Of a stretch of DNA of 64,000 bases, positions 42,075 through 52,388 are shown piece after piece; within the stretch, counting starts at the first letter, position 1; every line of letters begins with the position of its first letter. Origin of the DNA: an uncultured Clostridia bacterium (lineage in GTDB: Bacteria > Bacillota > Clostridia > Lachnospirales > Lachnospiraceae). The position numbers and the translations under genes were made by a program. The stretch spans positions 62,001 to 126,000 of the forward strand of contig CALBKM010000028.1 of NCBI GenBank assembly GCA_937895705.1. Reading direction: 5' to 3'. The notes under the pieces were generated by a model. The model was given only the letters and a program-made list of their open reading frames with translations, was not told where the DNA came from and ran no database searches.

Positions 42075-43604
42075 TTACTTTCTCTTTACCATACTCTTTG
42101 CCAATCCTAAATAATAGGAAAACGCCTCTGTCTTACATGTTATAAGCACGATACTTCCTCCGGTAATCGCCGCACAAACAATCCCTTGTACCAAAAATTG
42201 CAGAATCACCGAGTCCAACCGAATCAAAGAACACACCCAATAGGATCCGGCCATTTGTAACAGCATTCCTACAAGCATAACCGCAGATACTATATAGTAC
42301 TTCCCTGCACGTCTGTGAAAGCATTGTTCATACAATAATTTTGCCTTCAATACCGCCTGTATTGCATAGGTCAAAAACGTTCCGATAAAAATACCCGTAA
42401 TCCCCAGCTTCAGCCCAAGTGCAATAGAAACAACGAGATTTACCGCAGAGCCGATAATAGAGATGTATTTATCCTGACGGAACAACCCGGAAACCTCCAT
42501 AATCGCCCATAACGGCCGATGCATAATCTCCATAAACAAATTCAAACAGCAGACAAATACAATCATCGTCGATCCCAGAAGATACGCCTCATCCTTAATC
42601 CAAAGCTCAACCACAAACAAATCGATACAACAAAATACGCCCACACTGGAAATCGCCGCTATGATATAGAATAAATAAACCAAACGGTTAAACACGGTGA
42701 CGCACTTATCTTCATCCTCCGTAACAATCAAATTTCCCAGGCTTGCCGTCAGTCCACCGTATGCAATTTGATTTGCCACTTGGCGGAATACTCCGATTAC
42801 CAAAGCATAGTTGGAATAAAGGCCGACCTGAAGCGTACTTACCAATGCCGAGATTAATAGGTTGTCCGTGGAACTTGTAATTTTTCCGGACAAAGTTTTG
42901 ATAAATAAATTCTTTATATTCGAAAAAACCGACTTCTGCTCTTCTTTCGGAAGTTTCTCATGTTTCTCTTTTAACCACGGATAAGTTCTGTTCACAATGT
43001 GAGAACCAACCATATTCCCGAGTAAAGTAAAGCAAATAGATACCGATAAATAAACCACAAAATCCTTCGTGAGGATCAAAACAGCCACATTAACTCCGGC
43101 ACCCAACACTTTCGTCACAATACCGAACACGGACATAATATATCCCTTTTGGTCCGCGTTCAACAAAGAAAACTTGTAGGAAAACAAATAGGAAACCGAA
43201 AGATTTACAACAAACAATAAATATATCACCCGGATATATCCCATAGAATAATCCAATGAGTTTACAAAAAGATGTAACCACGGACAAATCGCAACTCCGA
43301 TTCCCAGGGTCGCTCCCGCTATAATGCGATACGACTTCTGAAAAAGGTCCATCAGCTGACATACCTTTTCCCGATTATCTTCTGCCAACGGCTTATACAA
43401 ATTGTACACGATTGCAGAGCCTACACCTAATTCTGTCAGGGACAGCATGGAAAGTACCTCTGTAAAAAGTCCGTTCAAGCTAACCGCCTGGTTTCCCAGG
43501 TACTTTATCATAATTGTTCGAACCACAAAATTAATCAGTGTAGACACTGCTTGCGCGCCGAATGCAAATAATATATTTCTTATACTGTTCCTTGTTCGTG
43601 CCAT
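42075..43604 (-). CDS. Wzx-type polysaccharide flippase
   Basis: A 509-residue membrane protein of the MATE-like flippase superfamily with 12-14 predicted helices. The N-terminus, SIRNILFAFGAQAVSTLINFVVRTIMIKYLG, is characteristic of polysaccharide and O-antigen translocases. It should flip the undecaprenyl-linked repeat unit to the outer face, where the Wzy polymerase (47346-48596) acts. It is 19 bases upstream of the GT4 gene and follows the deacetylase lipoprotein gene. Confidence 0.92.
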   Translation of the reverse strand: MARTRNSIRNILFAFGAQAVSTLINFVVRTIMIKYLGNQAVSLNGLFTEVLSMLSLTELGVGSAIVYNLYKPLAEDNREKVCQLMDLFQKSYRIIAGATLGIGVAICPWLHLFVNSLDYSMGYIRVIYLLFVVNLSVSYLFSYKFSLLNADQKGYIMSVFGIVTKVLGAGVNVAVLILTKDFVVYLSVSICFTLLGNMVGSHIVNRTYPWLKEKHEKLPKEEQKSVFSNIKNLFIKTLSGKITSSTDNLLISALVSTLQVGLYSNYALVIGVFRQVANQIAYGGLTASLGNLIVTEDEDKCVTVFNRLVYLFYIIAAISSVGVFCCIDLFVVELWIKDEAYLLGSTMIVFVCCLNLFMEIMHRPLWAIMEVSGLFRQDKYISIIGSAVNLVVSIALGLKLGITGIFIGTFLTYAIQAVLKAKLLYEQCFHRRAGKYYIVSAVMLVGMLLQMAGSYWVCSLIRLDSVILQFLVQGIVCAAITGGSIVLITCKTEAFSYYLGLAKSMVKRK

Positions 43605-43629
43605 TTGCTTTTTCCTTCTTCACTCTGCT

Positions 43630-45366
43630 TTATTGCCACATCATGTCGTACATCGATTTGTATGTAATCACTTCTGCGTCTTTTTCGCTTATTGTATTCA
43701 CATAAGTCAAAATCTCCTGTAGCTTCTCCGTGTTAATCTCTTTTAAATCATGAAAATACAACACCACCCATTTTTTCTCCCTGATGGCATCTTCTATAAT
43801 CCGTTCATAACTGTCTAAACAATTCCCCAACCAAATTCGTCTGTGATAATAAGGCTCCCCCGCATCCGCATTTCCGTACAAATCACTGTATTGATAAAAC
43901 GTCTTTGCAAACAAATCCGTAACCGGATGACCCACTAACTGGCCTGTTCCCCCGGCTAAAATAATGCCGTTCACATCAAACCCCATCTGTTTCAATACCC
44001 ATTTGTCTTCATAAAATTGCTCTGTCAACTCACTATAATCCCGGATGCTCTGTTCCGTAATAACCTCCCCGTCATGGGACAGTACCTCGCCGCCTTCGGC
44101 AACCACCCGTTCACACACCTGACGCCTGGTCTCTTCTCCCATAGATGCCGGAAACAACATATTTTCATGTACTGCCGCAATGCATAACGGGATTTTATGC
44201 ATTTCAAAGATATTTGCAATCCGGTCCATATCCGGTCGGCAATCATCCAGCACAAATGTAATATATGCTTTATCTAACGTATATTTTTTTGTTGTATCCG
44301 CTGAGACTTCCAACATTTTTTTCAAAGATTGCTCTATATAACTTTCTTCGGTAATGGTATTTAAATCCGCTCCCAGAAGTACTGTCTTCCTCTCAATCCG
44401 ATACTCCTGGTTCGCATACAAAGAAAGGTGCATTTTCACAGAATTCTTCGGAACCACAATTTCCCGATTAGATATTTTTGTTGCGGAATCGAATGCATAT
44501 GTCTGAATCACATTCTCATGCTGATCAAAAAACACGATTCCTCCCACTTGAGGAAACCAGGAAAAATGGAAACTCATACGAAACACGTCTCCCTCTTTTA
44601 CCGGAATAAAACCGTCCTCCGGGGTACATACAAACTTCGACTTTTGGTCCTCTCCCAGAAGCGCTGACGTTTCAACCAATTTCCCGCTTGTTGTCCACAC
44701 ATGATTGCCTATCGTCTCAATCACAACAGGTTCGTACACCACTGTTTTATTTGTTTCCTTCACAATATGCTTTTTTAAAAGCTCTCTCAACTCCGCTTCC
44801 GATACGAGTATTGTTTCTCTGTATATTTTCTGGTTCGGCAGGTAAAAAATCTTCTCTGCCTCAAATAAATTCGATTTATCATTGTAAATTGCCTTTACGC
44901 CGACACATAACAGCCCGTTTTCATCAAAAAAGAACGTTGCCGTTTCGTAAACTTCTCGTCCGTTATCGTCCCAATACGACTCTACTCCGATTTCAGAAAA
45001 GTCAAAAGGTGGCACTGGCGATGCAGGAATCTGCGTCGGTATTGATGTAGGCGCAACCGTAGGTGTTAATGTAGGTATTGAAGTCGGTGGTAATGTAGGC
45101 GTATGCGCAGGTGCCACTGTTGCTGTTGGTGTCAGCGTACTTTCGGAAACCGATGCCGTTACAATAGCAACCGGGGTAGCTATATCCGATACTTCCGGTG
45201 TTTTTCGCGCATCCGCATCCGAAAACGGAGTCGGCGTATCCGTGACTGCCACCGGTTTCGTATTGTTAATCTGACCGGTTTCGTCCACATATTCTTTTGC
45301 TTGCCTTCCGCCGCACCCTATCAGCAAAACGCAACACAACAAACACACATAAACGCTCCGCTTCAT
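43630..45366 (-). CDS. Polysaccharide deacetylase-like lipoprotein
   Basis: A 578-residue lipoprotein. The lipobox VLLIGCGG sets Cys18 as the anchor. A Pro/Thr-rich spacer (about residues 40-100) made of TPT and PTSIPT-like units follows, then a beta-rich middle domain. The C-terminal NodB-like domain (from about residue 385) shows the Asp-Asp pair in FVLDDCRPD and a single His in VLSHDGEV. The usual second His of HxxxH is not evident, so activity is uncertain. It may remove acetyl groups from the exported glycan. The start at 45366 follows AGGAG. The longer frame up to 45456 overlaps the preceding glycosyltransferase gene. Confidence 0.82.
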   Translation of the reverse strand: MKRSVYVCLLCCVLLIGCGGRQAKEYVDETGQINNTKPVAVTDTPTPFSDADARKTPEVSDIATPVAIVTASVSESTLTPTATVAPAHTPTLPPTSIPTLTPTVAPTSIPTQIPASPVPPFDFSEIGVESYWDDNGREVYETATFFFDENGLLCVGVKAIYNDKSNLFEAEKIFYLPNQKIYRETILVSEAELRELLKKHIVKETNKTVVYEPVVIETIGNHVWTTSGKLVETSALLGEDQKSKFVCTPEDGFIPVKEGDVFRMSFHFSWFPQVGGIVFFDQHENVIQTYAFDSATKISNREIVVPKNSVKMHLSLYANQEYRIERKTVLLGADLNTITEESYIEQSLKKMLEVSADTTKKYTLDKAYITFVLDDCRPDMDRIANIFEMHKIPLCIAAVHENMLFPASMGEETRRQVCERVVAEGGEVLSHDGEVITEQSIRDYSELTEQFYEDKWVLKQMGFDVNGIILAGGTGQLVGHPVTDLFAKTFYQYSDLYGNADAGEPYYHRRIWLGNCLDSYERIIEDAIREKKWVVLYFHDLKEINTEKLQEILTYVNTISEKDAEVITYKSMYDMMWQ

Positions 45367-45377
45367 CCTTTCATCTC

Positions 45378-46310
45378 CTATCTCAGCTTCTTCCTCCACT
45401 TCCGCAACCGGGCTTTCCCATGAAATATCGCAGCTTTCAACGGCTTTAACCTCCACATTCTTTTACGTTGTTCTTTCCATTCCTGCGGAAATTGCTGCCG
45501 CTTCCAACCGTACAAAAGAAACAATCGCACAGCAAAGGAATACTCTATGTTCCTTACTTGACGAGATGTAAACTTGTCATAGCTTTTTTTGCATAATTCA
45601 TAAAACAACTCTTCCCCCTGTATCTTCTTCGGACCGAAACTGATTCTGGTACCGTCCTTGTAATTTCGATACAGACATAGAATTTCCGGCACAAAATCTA
45701 CCTCGTATCCGGCCTCAAGCAACTTTATAATTACTGTAGAATCCTGCTTACACGGAACAATCGTAAAATTCCCCACCGCATTCAGATACGACTTTTTCAC
45801 AAGCCACATGGACGTAGATGCTAAACAATCATCCTCAATTGCCTCATACAGACAGTTCCCTCTGTGACGCTTCCGAATTACACATTGAAACTCTGTTCCT
45901 TCTCTTCCGACATGAGCCACATCACAATACACCAATGCCAGATTGTCGAACTTACTGTTCAAAAACACAGCCAGCTGCTTCTCGATTTTTTCCGGATAGT
46001 ACTCATCATCATCGTCCAAAAAAGCAATGTATTCTCCCTTGGCCGCCTCGATACCGACGTTCCTCGCTCCGGCTCCGCCTAAATTCTTCTCGTTTTGAAT
46101 ATAGCGAACTCTCCCGTCCGACTCATACTTCTTCATCAGTTGTTCCGTTGATGCTCTGTATTCGCTTTCCGGTGGATTATCATCTACCACAATAATATCC
46201 AAATTTTTATGAGTTTGCGCCAGTATACACTCAACGGCGCGGGAAAGCATATCATTACGCGAATAAGTAGGTATTACCACGCTGACCAAAATATCTTCCG
46301 CTCTATGCAC
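45378..46310 (-). CDS. Family 2 glycosyltransferase
   Basis: A 310-residue GT-A enzyme. It shows SVVIPTYSRNDMLSRAVE, DIIVVDDNPPESEY, and IAFLDDDDEYYPEKIEKQL with an acidic metal site. The basic tail (KQRKRMWRLKPLKAA) may bind the membrane. It starts with GTG after AAAGGGG and overlaps the preceding acyltransferase gene by eight bases, so the two are translationally linked. Confidence 0.9.
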   Translation of the reverse strand: MHRAEDILVSVVIPTYSRNDMLSRAVECILAQTHKNLDIIVVDDNPPESEYRASTEQLMKKYESDGRVRYIQNEKNLGGAGARNVGIEAAKGEYIAFLDDDDEYYPEKIEKQLAVFLNSKFDNLALVYCDVAHVGREGTEFQCVIRKRHRGNCLYEAIEDDCLASTSMWLVKKSYLNAVGNFTIVPCKQDSTVIIKLLEAGYEVDFVPEILCLYRNYKDGTRISFGPKKIQGEELFYELCKKSYDKFTSRQVRNIEYSFAVRLFLLYGWKRQQFPQEWKEQRKRMWRLKPLKAAIFHGKARLRKWRKKLR

Positions 46311-47343
46311 TTTTATTCCCCTTTCTTTTCTTCCATGTATTCACTAAAAGATAAAACACATATGCGCCGACAACCGATATTCCGAAAATCAAAAACGTCT
46401 TTGCATACTCATAAACCAATGTAAATGCCCCTCCCGGCAATATCTTATACGCAACCCGGTCTAACACGCTGATTAAACTGACATGTACAATATACACAAA
46501 CAAAGAATATTTTTCACCGATTACGGTAATAAAAGAATTCTGCTTAGCTTCCGGCCTGTGAAGGGCATATACAAATGCACCCAGAACAAAAACAATACTT
46601 CCGAAAAACAATTCCCTGCGTCCGAACACAAACCACTCCGCTATACTCAACAACGGACCGGCAAGCATAAAACCCGCTGTCGCTTTTACCGGCAGTTTTT
46701 CCATCACCCGCGCTTGATTTCTTCGTAGCCATACACCGAAAAGCAAAAACGGAAGTCCGAAAAACAGGAAGTTGCGATAATACAATTTGCTTACTTCAAC
46801 ACCGAATAAAATCAAAACATTTCCCAGTATCATATGTACTCCGAGCAGTACCGGAATACTCCAAAACATCTTACGATACAAATCAAAACGATTAATTACC
46901 CACAGCAAAAGATAGCAATACAACAGTGCAAACGTAAACCACATAATATTGATAAACGGATCCTGATTAAACAGAATCCAATCTGCAATCTTTCTCGGTT
47001 CAAAGAGAGAAGTAACTCGTTTTACAACATCCTCAACGGTGCCGTGAGAATCTCCGAATAACGCAATCATCACATTAAATATAAAATAATAAACACAACC
47101 GATCACACTAATCCCTAATATATGCTTACACTTCTTCGGCAAACGTTTCTCTAGCTTTTCTCTGTCGGAAGTATCGCAAAAATAGCCGGATACCATAAAA
47201 AACAGCGGGATTGCAAACCGAAATACAGACTGAATCACTCCGTCCAATACATAGTTCGGTAACTTCACATGAACAAGTACCACGCCGAAACACGCAATAC
47301 CTTTTAGATAATTCATAAAATCGTTTTTCTTTGTGGCTTCCAT
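46303..47343 (-). CDS. Acyltransferase-3 family membrane protein
   Basis: A 346-residue enzyme with about ten membrane helices. The acyltransferase-3 signature is near the N-terminus (LKGIACFGVVLVHV, with the catalytic His), followed by RFAIPLFFMVSGYF. Members O-acetylate sugars of surface glycans. It follows the polymerase gene by two bases and overlaps the GT2 gene at its 3' end. The ATG at 47343 is better spaced from AGGAG than the ATG at 47349. Confidence 0.9.
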   Translation of the reverse strand: MEATKKNDFMNYLKGIACFGVVLVHVKLPNYVLDGVIQSVFRFAIPLFFMVSGYFCDTSDREKLEKRLPKKCKHILGISVIGCVYYFIFNVMIALFGDSHGTVEDVVKRVTSLFEPRKIADWILFNQDPFINIMWFTFALLYCYLLLWVINRFDLYRKMFWSIPVLLGVHMILGNVLILFGVEVSKLYYRNFLFFGLPFLLFGVWLRRNQARVMEKLPVKATAGFMLAGPLLSIAEWFVFGRRELFFGSIVFVLGAFVYALHRPEAKQNSFITVIGEKYSLFVYIVHVSLISVLDRVAYKILPGGAFTLVYEYAKTFLIFGISVVGAYVFYLLVNTWKKRKGNKSA

Positions 47344-47345
47344 AA

Positions 47346-48596
47346 TCATCTCCTCTTAAAACAAATCAAATAAGTATCCTTTTCTTCTCTGATACGAAGT
47401 AAAAACATAAACAGAACCACCATATGAACCACACCGGTCCAGTAACGACAATTCATATAATTCACCTGCCATACCGCATAAAACAACATCATCAAATACA
47501 TGCTGAGCGCCATGTCCCGACCATTAGTCTTCGAATATCGAACCAGGCAATAAAGCATATACAGCATCTGCCCAAACACCAGAACAGCACCAACAATACC
47601 GGTACTAAATAAGATGTGTAAAAAATAAATATCCATAGCTGTTGTAGGATACCCGAATTTCTGATTCAAAAATCCCGAATTATCCATGTATCCCATTCCG
47701 TTCATGTAATCCCCGTGAGCCACAAAAATCGGATAGTTAATGGATATGTTTCCTTCCCTGTTGGATTGTGACCAAATCTCCGACAGCAGCCCTGTGGGAA
47801 TTAATACAACCAAAACAAGCAACACAAAAATCGCCATGACTGCAGCAATTGCCTTCCAATGTTTCAACAATACACTCTTGTATCTCAGAATAAGGCCGAC
47901 TCCCGCAAACAGCGCAATACTCAAAATAGCCGACCGGGATGCCGTGGAAAGCAACATATAAAACGCCACAAAGTTTACAAATAACAGTGCATATCGAAGT
48001 TTCTTATCAATTTCTTTCTTCTCCCTTTTCCATTCATTCCATAGGAGCACAGATACCACTATCAAATATACACAATAATTTCCACAGTAATTTACATCTC
48101 CCATGCCAAAGGGCGCACGAAACCGTCCCATTCTTGAAAAAATATTTACAAAGTATATGGGATTTACAAAGTCCCCCGGATGTGTAAATGCGCACCAACA
48201 AACAAAAGCCACCAACGCCAGACAACTCATCTCCAAGAACAAAGTATAACATCTCTTTTTATAAACATACAGTACGGTAAAGAAAACCATCAAATAACAT
48301 GTTATCATTAAACTGAAATGAAGACGTGTTTCGTTCGCAATTACGGGATTAACAAATACCACTCCGTACAACACCGTATGAACAACCAATAATCCGAGAG
48401 CCCAATAAAACCTTCGGTTCCAAACCATCACACCATCATACAAACAGAAAAAAGCGACCACGATAATATAGAGATATTTAATTCTATTCCATACCCCTAT
48501 AAAAGGTACATTATCCACCAGCGTTAACATGGACCCCAGCAGTGCTACAAAGTACAGCCACATGACAATCTTTTTTTCTTCCGCTACTATTTTCAC
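47346..48596 (-). CDS. Wzy-like polysaccharide polymerase
   Basis: A 416-residue protein with about twelve membrane helices and a large extracellular loop around residues 270-340, the usual layout of O-antigen ligase/polymerase (Wzy) proteins. A LLSTASRSAILSIAL segment is typical. It should join repeat units flipped by the Wzx protein. It begins with GTG after GGCGGAGCGGCA. Assignment rests on topology and neighbours, because Wzy sequences are poorly conserved. Confidence 0.85.
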   Translation of the reverse strand: MKIVAEEKKIVMWLYFVALLGSMLTLVDNVPFIGVWNRIKYLYIIVVAFFCLYDGVMVWNRRFYWALGLLVVHTVLYGVVFVNPVIANETRLHFSLMITCYLMVFFTVLYVYKKRCYTLFLEMSCLALVAFVCWCAFTHPGDFVNPIYFVNIFSRMGRFRAPFGMGDVNYCGNYCVYLIVVSVLLWNEWKREKKEIDKKLRYALLFVNFVAFYMLLSTASRSAILSIALFAGVGLILRYKSVLLKHWKAIAAVMAIFVLLVLVVLIPTGLLSEIWSQSNREGNISINYPIFVAHGDYMNGMGYMDNSGFLNQKFGYPTTAMDIYFLHILFSTGIVGAVLVFGQMLYMLYCLVRYSKTNGRDMALSMYLMMLFYAVWQVNYMNCRYWTGVVHMVVLFMFLLRIREEKDTYLICFKRR

Positions 48597-48616
48597 TGCC
48601 GCTCCGCCTTTCCGTT

Positions 48617-49183
48617 TTATTTTTCTTTCCAGAAATATTCAATCATTCCGTCCATGCCGTCCTCTTTTTTTATCATGGTGGCTAAAGACTGCTTTCTCTT
48701 TTCCGCAAAATCTTCAAACTTACCGATGGGCTTTGCAGGAACTCCGCCTACCACCGTTCCGGACGGAACATCTTTTGTAACAACACTGCCCGCCGCAATG
48801 ACGCAATCGTCTCCGATTTTTACATCATACATAATGATACAATCGGCCCCGATCATAACGTTATTTCCGATTTCAATCGTTCCCATGTAATAAGGGCTGT
48901 ACATTTTTCCGAACACATCCTTATACTTGGGATGATTTTTTAACATATCCCCCGACATATCATGGGTTACAAACCGCACACCGGAAGCCACCCATACATT
49001 GCTCCCCATGGACACCAACACCGGCTCCGTCGGAAGCTTTCTCGGGTGATAAAAACACCCTTCACCCATATGATGAAAAATCCCCTTTTTTCGAATGTAT
49101 TCCGCATTTTTATATGCATTTCCTCTGGAATACAAAAACATCTTTATTGTACTTAATCTCACTTGTTTCCCAGTCAGTACCAT
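48617..49183 (-). CDS. Hexapeptide-repeat acetyltransferase
   Basis: A 188-residue left-handed beta-helix acyltransferase. The hexapeptide pattern is visible in IEIGNNVMIGADCIIMYDVKIGDDCVIA and the VVTKDVPSGTVVGGVPAKPIG ending is typical of WbbJ/sugar O-acetyltransferases. The catalytic His is probably in RFVTHDMSG. It should acetylate a sugar in the repeat unit using acetyl-CoA in the cytoplasm. It is two bases after the GT32 gene. Confidence 0.92.
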   Translation of the reverse strand: MVLTGKQVRLSTIKMFLYSRGNAYKNAEYIRKKGIFHHMGEGCFYHPRKLPTEPVLVSMGSNVWVASGVRFVTHDMSGDMLKNHPKYKDVFGKMYSPYYMGTIEIGNNVMIGADCIIMYDVKIGDDCVIAAGSVVTKDVPSGTVVGGVPAKPIGKFEDFAEKRKQSLATMIKKEDGMDGMIEYFWKEK

Positions 49184-49185
49184 TT

Positions 49186-49932
49186 CTATTTTCCGCCTTT
49201 CAACATACTGCGAAGCTTATCATAATTCCTGCATCCGATGATTTTCTGTACCGCCTTAATCACTTTTTTCTTCAAAGCCCCGCCGCCGGCCACCCAGCTT
49301 CCGGCCATGTGATGCACCGTATATGTTTTCTCTGTCACAACCTCATGCCAGTTGTTCATATCAAACCCGCAGAAATATTCAATCGGATAGACCTCTATCC
49401 TGTCGGTTCTCAGTTCCTGATGCTCGTTACGGCTTAAATCTACGCCCTTTGTTTCCATTAACTCCGAGAACCCTTTATTAATCACCGTCATATCAAAGCT
49501 TCCGTCTGCATTTAAAAAGCTACGGTTATCGTAGGACTCCAGAAATTCCTTCATATACGGATGCTCCTTCTCTACCGCAATGAAGGCGGTCAACAAACTA
49601 CGTTCGCTTTCAAACCCAAGTAACATTGCATTCTCTTTCAGATGCTCTTCAAAAGGTTTTAATACCTCCACATCCGTGTCAAAATAAACTCCCCCGAACC
49701 GGTACAAGGCCTGAATTCTTACATAATCGCTGACAAAAGCAAACTTTCTTGCTTCATATGCCTGCTTTACATACGGAATCGCTTCTTTTACGTCAAAATT
49801 CGATTCATTCCATTCCATAAACTCATAACCCGGCATTTTCTCCTTCCAGGAAGCGATACAATCCTTTACCTCCTGCGGCTTTTCCCCATTGCCGAACCAA
49901 CAATAATGTACAATTTTCGGAATCGTTCTCAT
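49186..49932 (-). CDS. GT32-family glycosyltransferase (capsular type)
   Basis: A 248-residue enzyme of the Gly_transf_sug / GT32 group. It begins IPKIVHYCWFGNGEKP and shows YELMEWNES-like EFMEWNESNFD and the metal site in LYRFGGVYFDTDVEVLKPF (DxD). Similar proteins occur in capsule loci of Gram-positive bacteria. It lies 13 bases after a GT4 gene. Confidence 0.92.
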   Translation of the reverse strand: MRTIPKIVHYCWFGNGEKPQEVKDCIASWKEKMPGYEFMEWNESNFDVKEAIPYVKQAYEARKFAFVSDYVRIQALYRFGGVYFDTDVEVLKPFEEHLKENAMLLGFESERSLLTAFIAVEKEHPYMKEFLESYDNRSFLNADGSFDMTVINKGFSELMETKGVDLSRNEHQELRTDRIEVYPIEYFCGFDMNNWHEVVTEKTYTVHHMAGSWVAGGGALKKKVIKAVQKIIGCRNYDKLRSMLKGGK

Positions 49933-49945
49933 AGGCCCGTCTCCT

Positions 49946-51169
49946 TTAATTCTTCTTCACCAGTGCCTCATATACCGGAAGCAGTTTCTCGTAATGCCCC
50001 GCTGCCATATAATTTCTTGTAAACAGCTCCTTAGAGCTGTTACTGAGCTTATCATACTCCTCGGTTCCCGGCTTCGGGAATTCCGTCAAACACTTTCTTA
50101 ACGCCTCTGTATCCCCGTGCGGAAACGATACTCCGTTGCCTTCCACCAGCTCCGGAATTCCTCCGATTTCCGAACCGATAATCGGCCGCCCCAACTGCAA
50201 CGCCTCAATTGCGGAATACGGCCCGTTTTCATACCATTCCGACGGAAGTACCACTGCTCTTGCATTTCCCACAACATCAATCAGCTCTTGTCCGGACTTA
50301 AAACCCAGAAGCTTTACATTCTGCAATTTATGTTCCGCAATATAGGCTTCGATATCTTCCTTACACGGACCCCCTCCTACAATGGAAAGCTGCATATCGG
50401 TGCCCTCTACCGCTTTAATTAATGTCATAATGCCCTTCTCTCTGGAAAGACGCCCGAAATACAAAAAGTACTGCAACGAATCCTCGGATACATTAACCTT
50501 AGGACACTCTCTTCCCAGGAAGTTCGGTAAATGCATTACCCGTTCCTTTGACACACCGAATTCCACAAACTTATCCGCATAAAACTTGCTCGGTGTAATA
50601 ATCTTATCTATCGTATCGTAGCTTTTTCTCCACTTATGTAAATACCCTTCCGCCACATTAATGGCACTCTTAAGCGCAGAATCCTTCACACACTTCTGTT
50701 TCAGGCAATTCATGTAGTGACCGCCTTTGCACTTTTCGCAAACTTGTCCGCCGGTCATCATCACATAATTCAAACACAACATCTTTAAATCATGTGCCGT
50801 GTACACCACCGGAATCTTGTGCTTCTTTAATACATCCAAAATGGACGGAGACAACTGGTGCTGGAAAATATGTAAATGTGCCACATCCGGTTTCGTCTTA
50901 AGAATGAGCTTCTCCAGCTTTTTCTTCGCCTCGGAGGAATAAATGATATTCTTTGCTGCTTTTAACTGTTGACCAAGTCCCATTTTTCCGTTATAATCCA
51001 CGGCACTTACAAAGTACTCGGCATAAGGAGACTCAAAATTCTTTTCATCCTGCATGGAAAAATCGATTACTTCGTGTCCCCGGGACTCCAAAAGATTTTT
51101 CAATGCAAAATAATAGGTCTCGCTTCCGCCCTTAATATAATAAAACTTGTTCACCATTAAGATTTTCAT
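49946..51169 (-). CDS. GT4-type glycosyltransferase
   Basis: A 407-residue GT-B enzyme. N-terminal landmarks are MVNKFYYIKGGSETYYF and VYTAHDLKMLCLNYVMM. A cysteine cluster (CEKCKGGHYMNCLKQKC) is in the middle, as in a subgroup of capsule GT4 enzymes. The C-terminal EX7E motif is in PSEWYENGPYSAIEALQLGRP. It is 11 bases after the DUF1972-type glycosyltransferase gene. Confidence 0.92.
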   Translation of the reverse strand: MKILMVNKFYYIKGGSETYYFALKNLLESRGHEVIDFSMQDEKNFESPYAEYFVSAVDYNGKMGLGQQLKAAKNIIYSSEAKKKLEKLILKTKPDVAHLHIFQHQLSPSILDVLKKHKIPVVYTAHDLKMLCLNYVMMTGGQVCEKCKGGHYMNCLKQKCVKDSALKSAINVAEGYLHKWRKSYDTIDKIITPSKFYADKFVEFGVSKERVMHLPNFLGRECPKVNVSEDSLQYFLYFGRLSREKGIMTLIKAVEGTDMQLSIVGGGPCKEDIEAYIAEHKLQNVKLLGFKSGQELIDVVGNARAVVLPSEWYENGPYSAIEALQLGRPIIGSEIGGIPELVEGNGVSFPHGDTEALRKCLTEFPKPGTEEYDKLSNSSKELFTRNYMAAGHYEKLLPVYEALVKKN

Positions 51170-51180
51170 GAATCTGTCTC

Positions 51181-52374
51181 CTACGCTTTTGTTTCTGCCA
51201 AAAAGGTCTGTTCGTAACGTTCTACAATGTAATCCCAGCTATATGCTTCCGCAATACGCGCCTTTGCTTTCTTTCCGTACTGTGCTCTTTCCTCCGGGCT
51301 CAAAAGATCCGCTTCGTGAATCAATTTCGCCAATTCACCGTCACCCTTTCCCCAATAAAGTGCACTTTCTACGCCAACTTCTCTGTTAAATCCCACATCC
51401 AAAAGCAGATTTAAATCCGTGCTTCCCAAGGACTCCAAAAGGCTCGGGTTCGTGCCTCCGACTTCATGTCCGTGGAAATATGCGTACGCGTTCTCACGAA
51501 TTTTCTTTAACAACTCCTTCTCGTATACCGTTCCCACAAATTTTACGCGACTATCCTTGTCAAAGCCGGTCTGTACCTTTAGCTCCTCATAGAATTTATT
51601 CTGCTCTACATTGGTAATCAATACAAAGTCTTTCTTCGTATCGGACTTCACAAATTCTCTGACCATGGTCTCAAAATTGTTCTCCGGCACAAAACGACCC
51701 ACCACAAGGTAATATTCATTCGGCGTAATCCCCTTCTCCCTGCACCAATCCACATACTCCTGTGCATCATCTGCAAGAACCGACGGCACAGTCTCGGAGC
51801 CGTAAGCAATAAAAGTAGTCTTCGGCTGATATGCCGCATAATCCTTTTTTATATACTTTTCAATTTCCACACTATCACAAATCAGAAGATCTGCATGCTT
51901 TACCATCAGCTTCTCGGAAAGCTTCCAATAGGCACGTACCGGAGCACTCCACTTTGCACGCTTCCACTCATGACCGTCCGGATTCACATAAACAAGTCCT
52001 CCCAACTTATGTATGGTCTTTACATATTTCTTCACAAACGGGCCGATACGACACGCCAAAATATACACAATCGGATTCTCAATCTGATTCTCTCTGATGT
52101 AGCGGATGCACTCCTTCAATGCGTCAATATCATAGAACACCGCCCTTGCCGGTCCGAGGTTCTTCCACTTGATATAAAAACACCTGGCATCATTATACGT
52201 AAATTCCGTATTTTCGGGACACTTATCCGCGTCTACCGCACAGGATACATGATACTGAATATTCTGCGTCTTTCTGTAATAGGTCAATTTATCCACAAAA
52301 GATTCAAAACCGCCGTATGCCGCCGGAATTCCTTTTGAACCGATAATAAACACATGTTGTTTCTTTTCCATCAT
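51181..52374 (-). CDS. DUF1972/GT4 glycosyltransferase, possible rhamnosyltransferase
   Basis: A 397-residue enzyme with the DUF1972 N-terminal signature FIIGSKGIPAAYGGFESFVDKL followed by a GT4 domain (VVGRFVPENNFETMV; HEVGGTNPSLLESLG). This matches Cps2T-like enzymes, which add rhamnose to the lipid-linked primer in streptococcal capsule loci. That would use the dTDP-rhamnose from 24-28 kb. Donor identity is inferred from family only. It lies 14 bases after the chain-length gene. Confidence 0.88.
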   Translation of the reverse strand: MMEKKQHVFIIGSKGIPAAYGGFESFVDKLTYYRKTQNIQYHVSCAVDADKCPENTEFTYNDARCFYIKWKNLGPARAVFYDIDALKECIRYIRENQIENPIVYILACRIGPFVKKYVKTIHKLGGLVYVNPDGHEWKRAKWSAPVRAYWKLSEKLMVKHADLLICDSVEIEKYIKKDYAAYQPKTTFIAYGSETVPSVLADDAQEYVDWCREKGITPNEYYLVVGRFVPENNFETMVREFVKSDTKKDFVLITNVEQNKFYEELKVQTGFDKDSRVKFVGTVYEKELLKKIRENAYAYFHGHEVGGTNPSLLESLGSTDLNLLLDVGFNREVGVESALYWGKGDGELAKLIHEADLLSPEERAQYGKKAKARIAEAYSWDYIVERYEQTFLAETKA

Positions 52375-52388
52375 TCTGTTCTCCCGCT

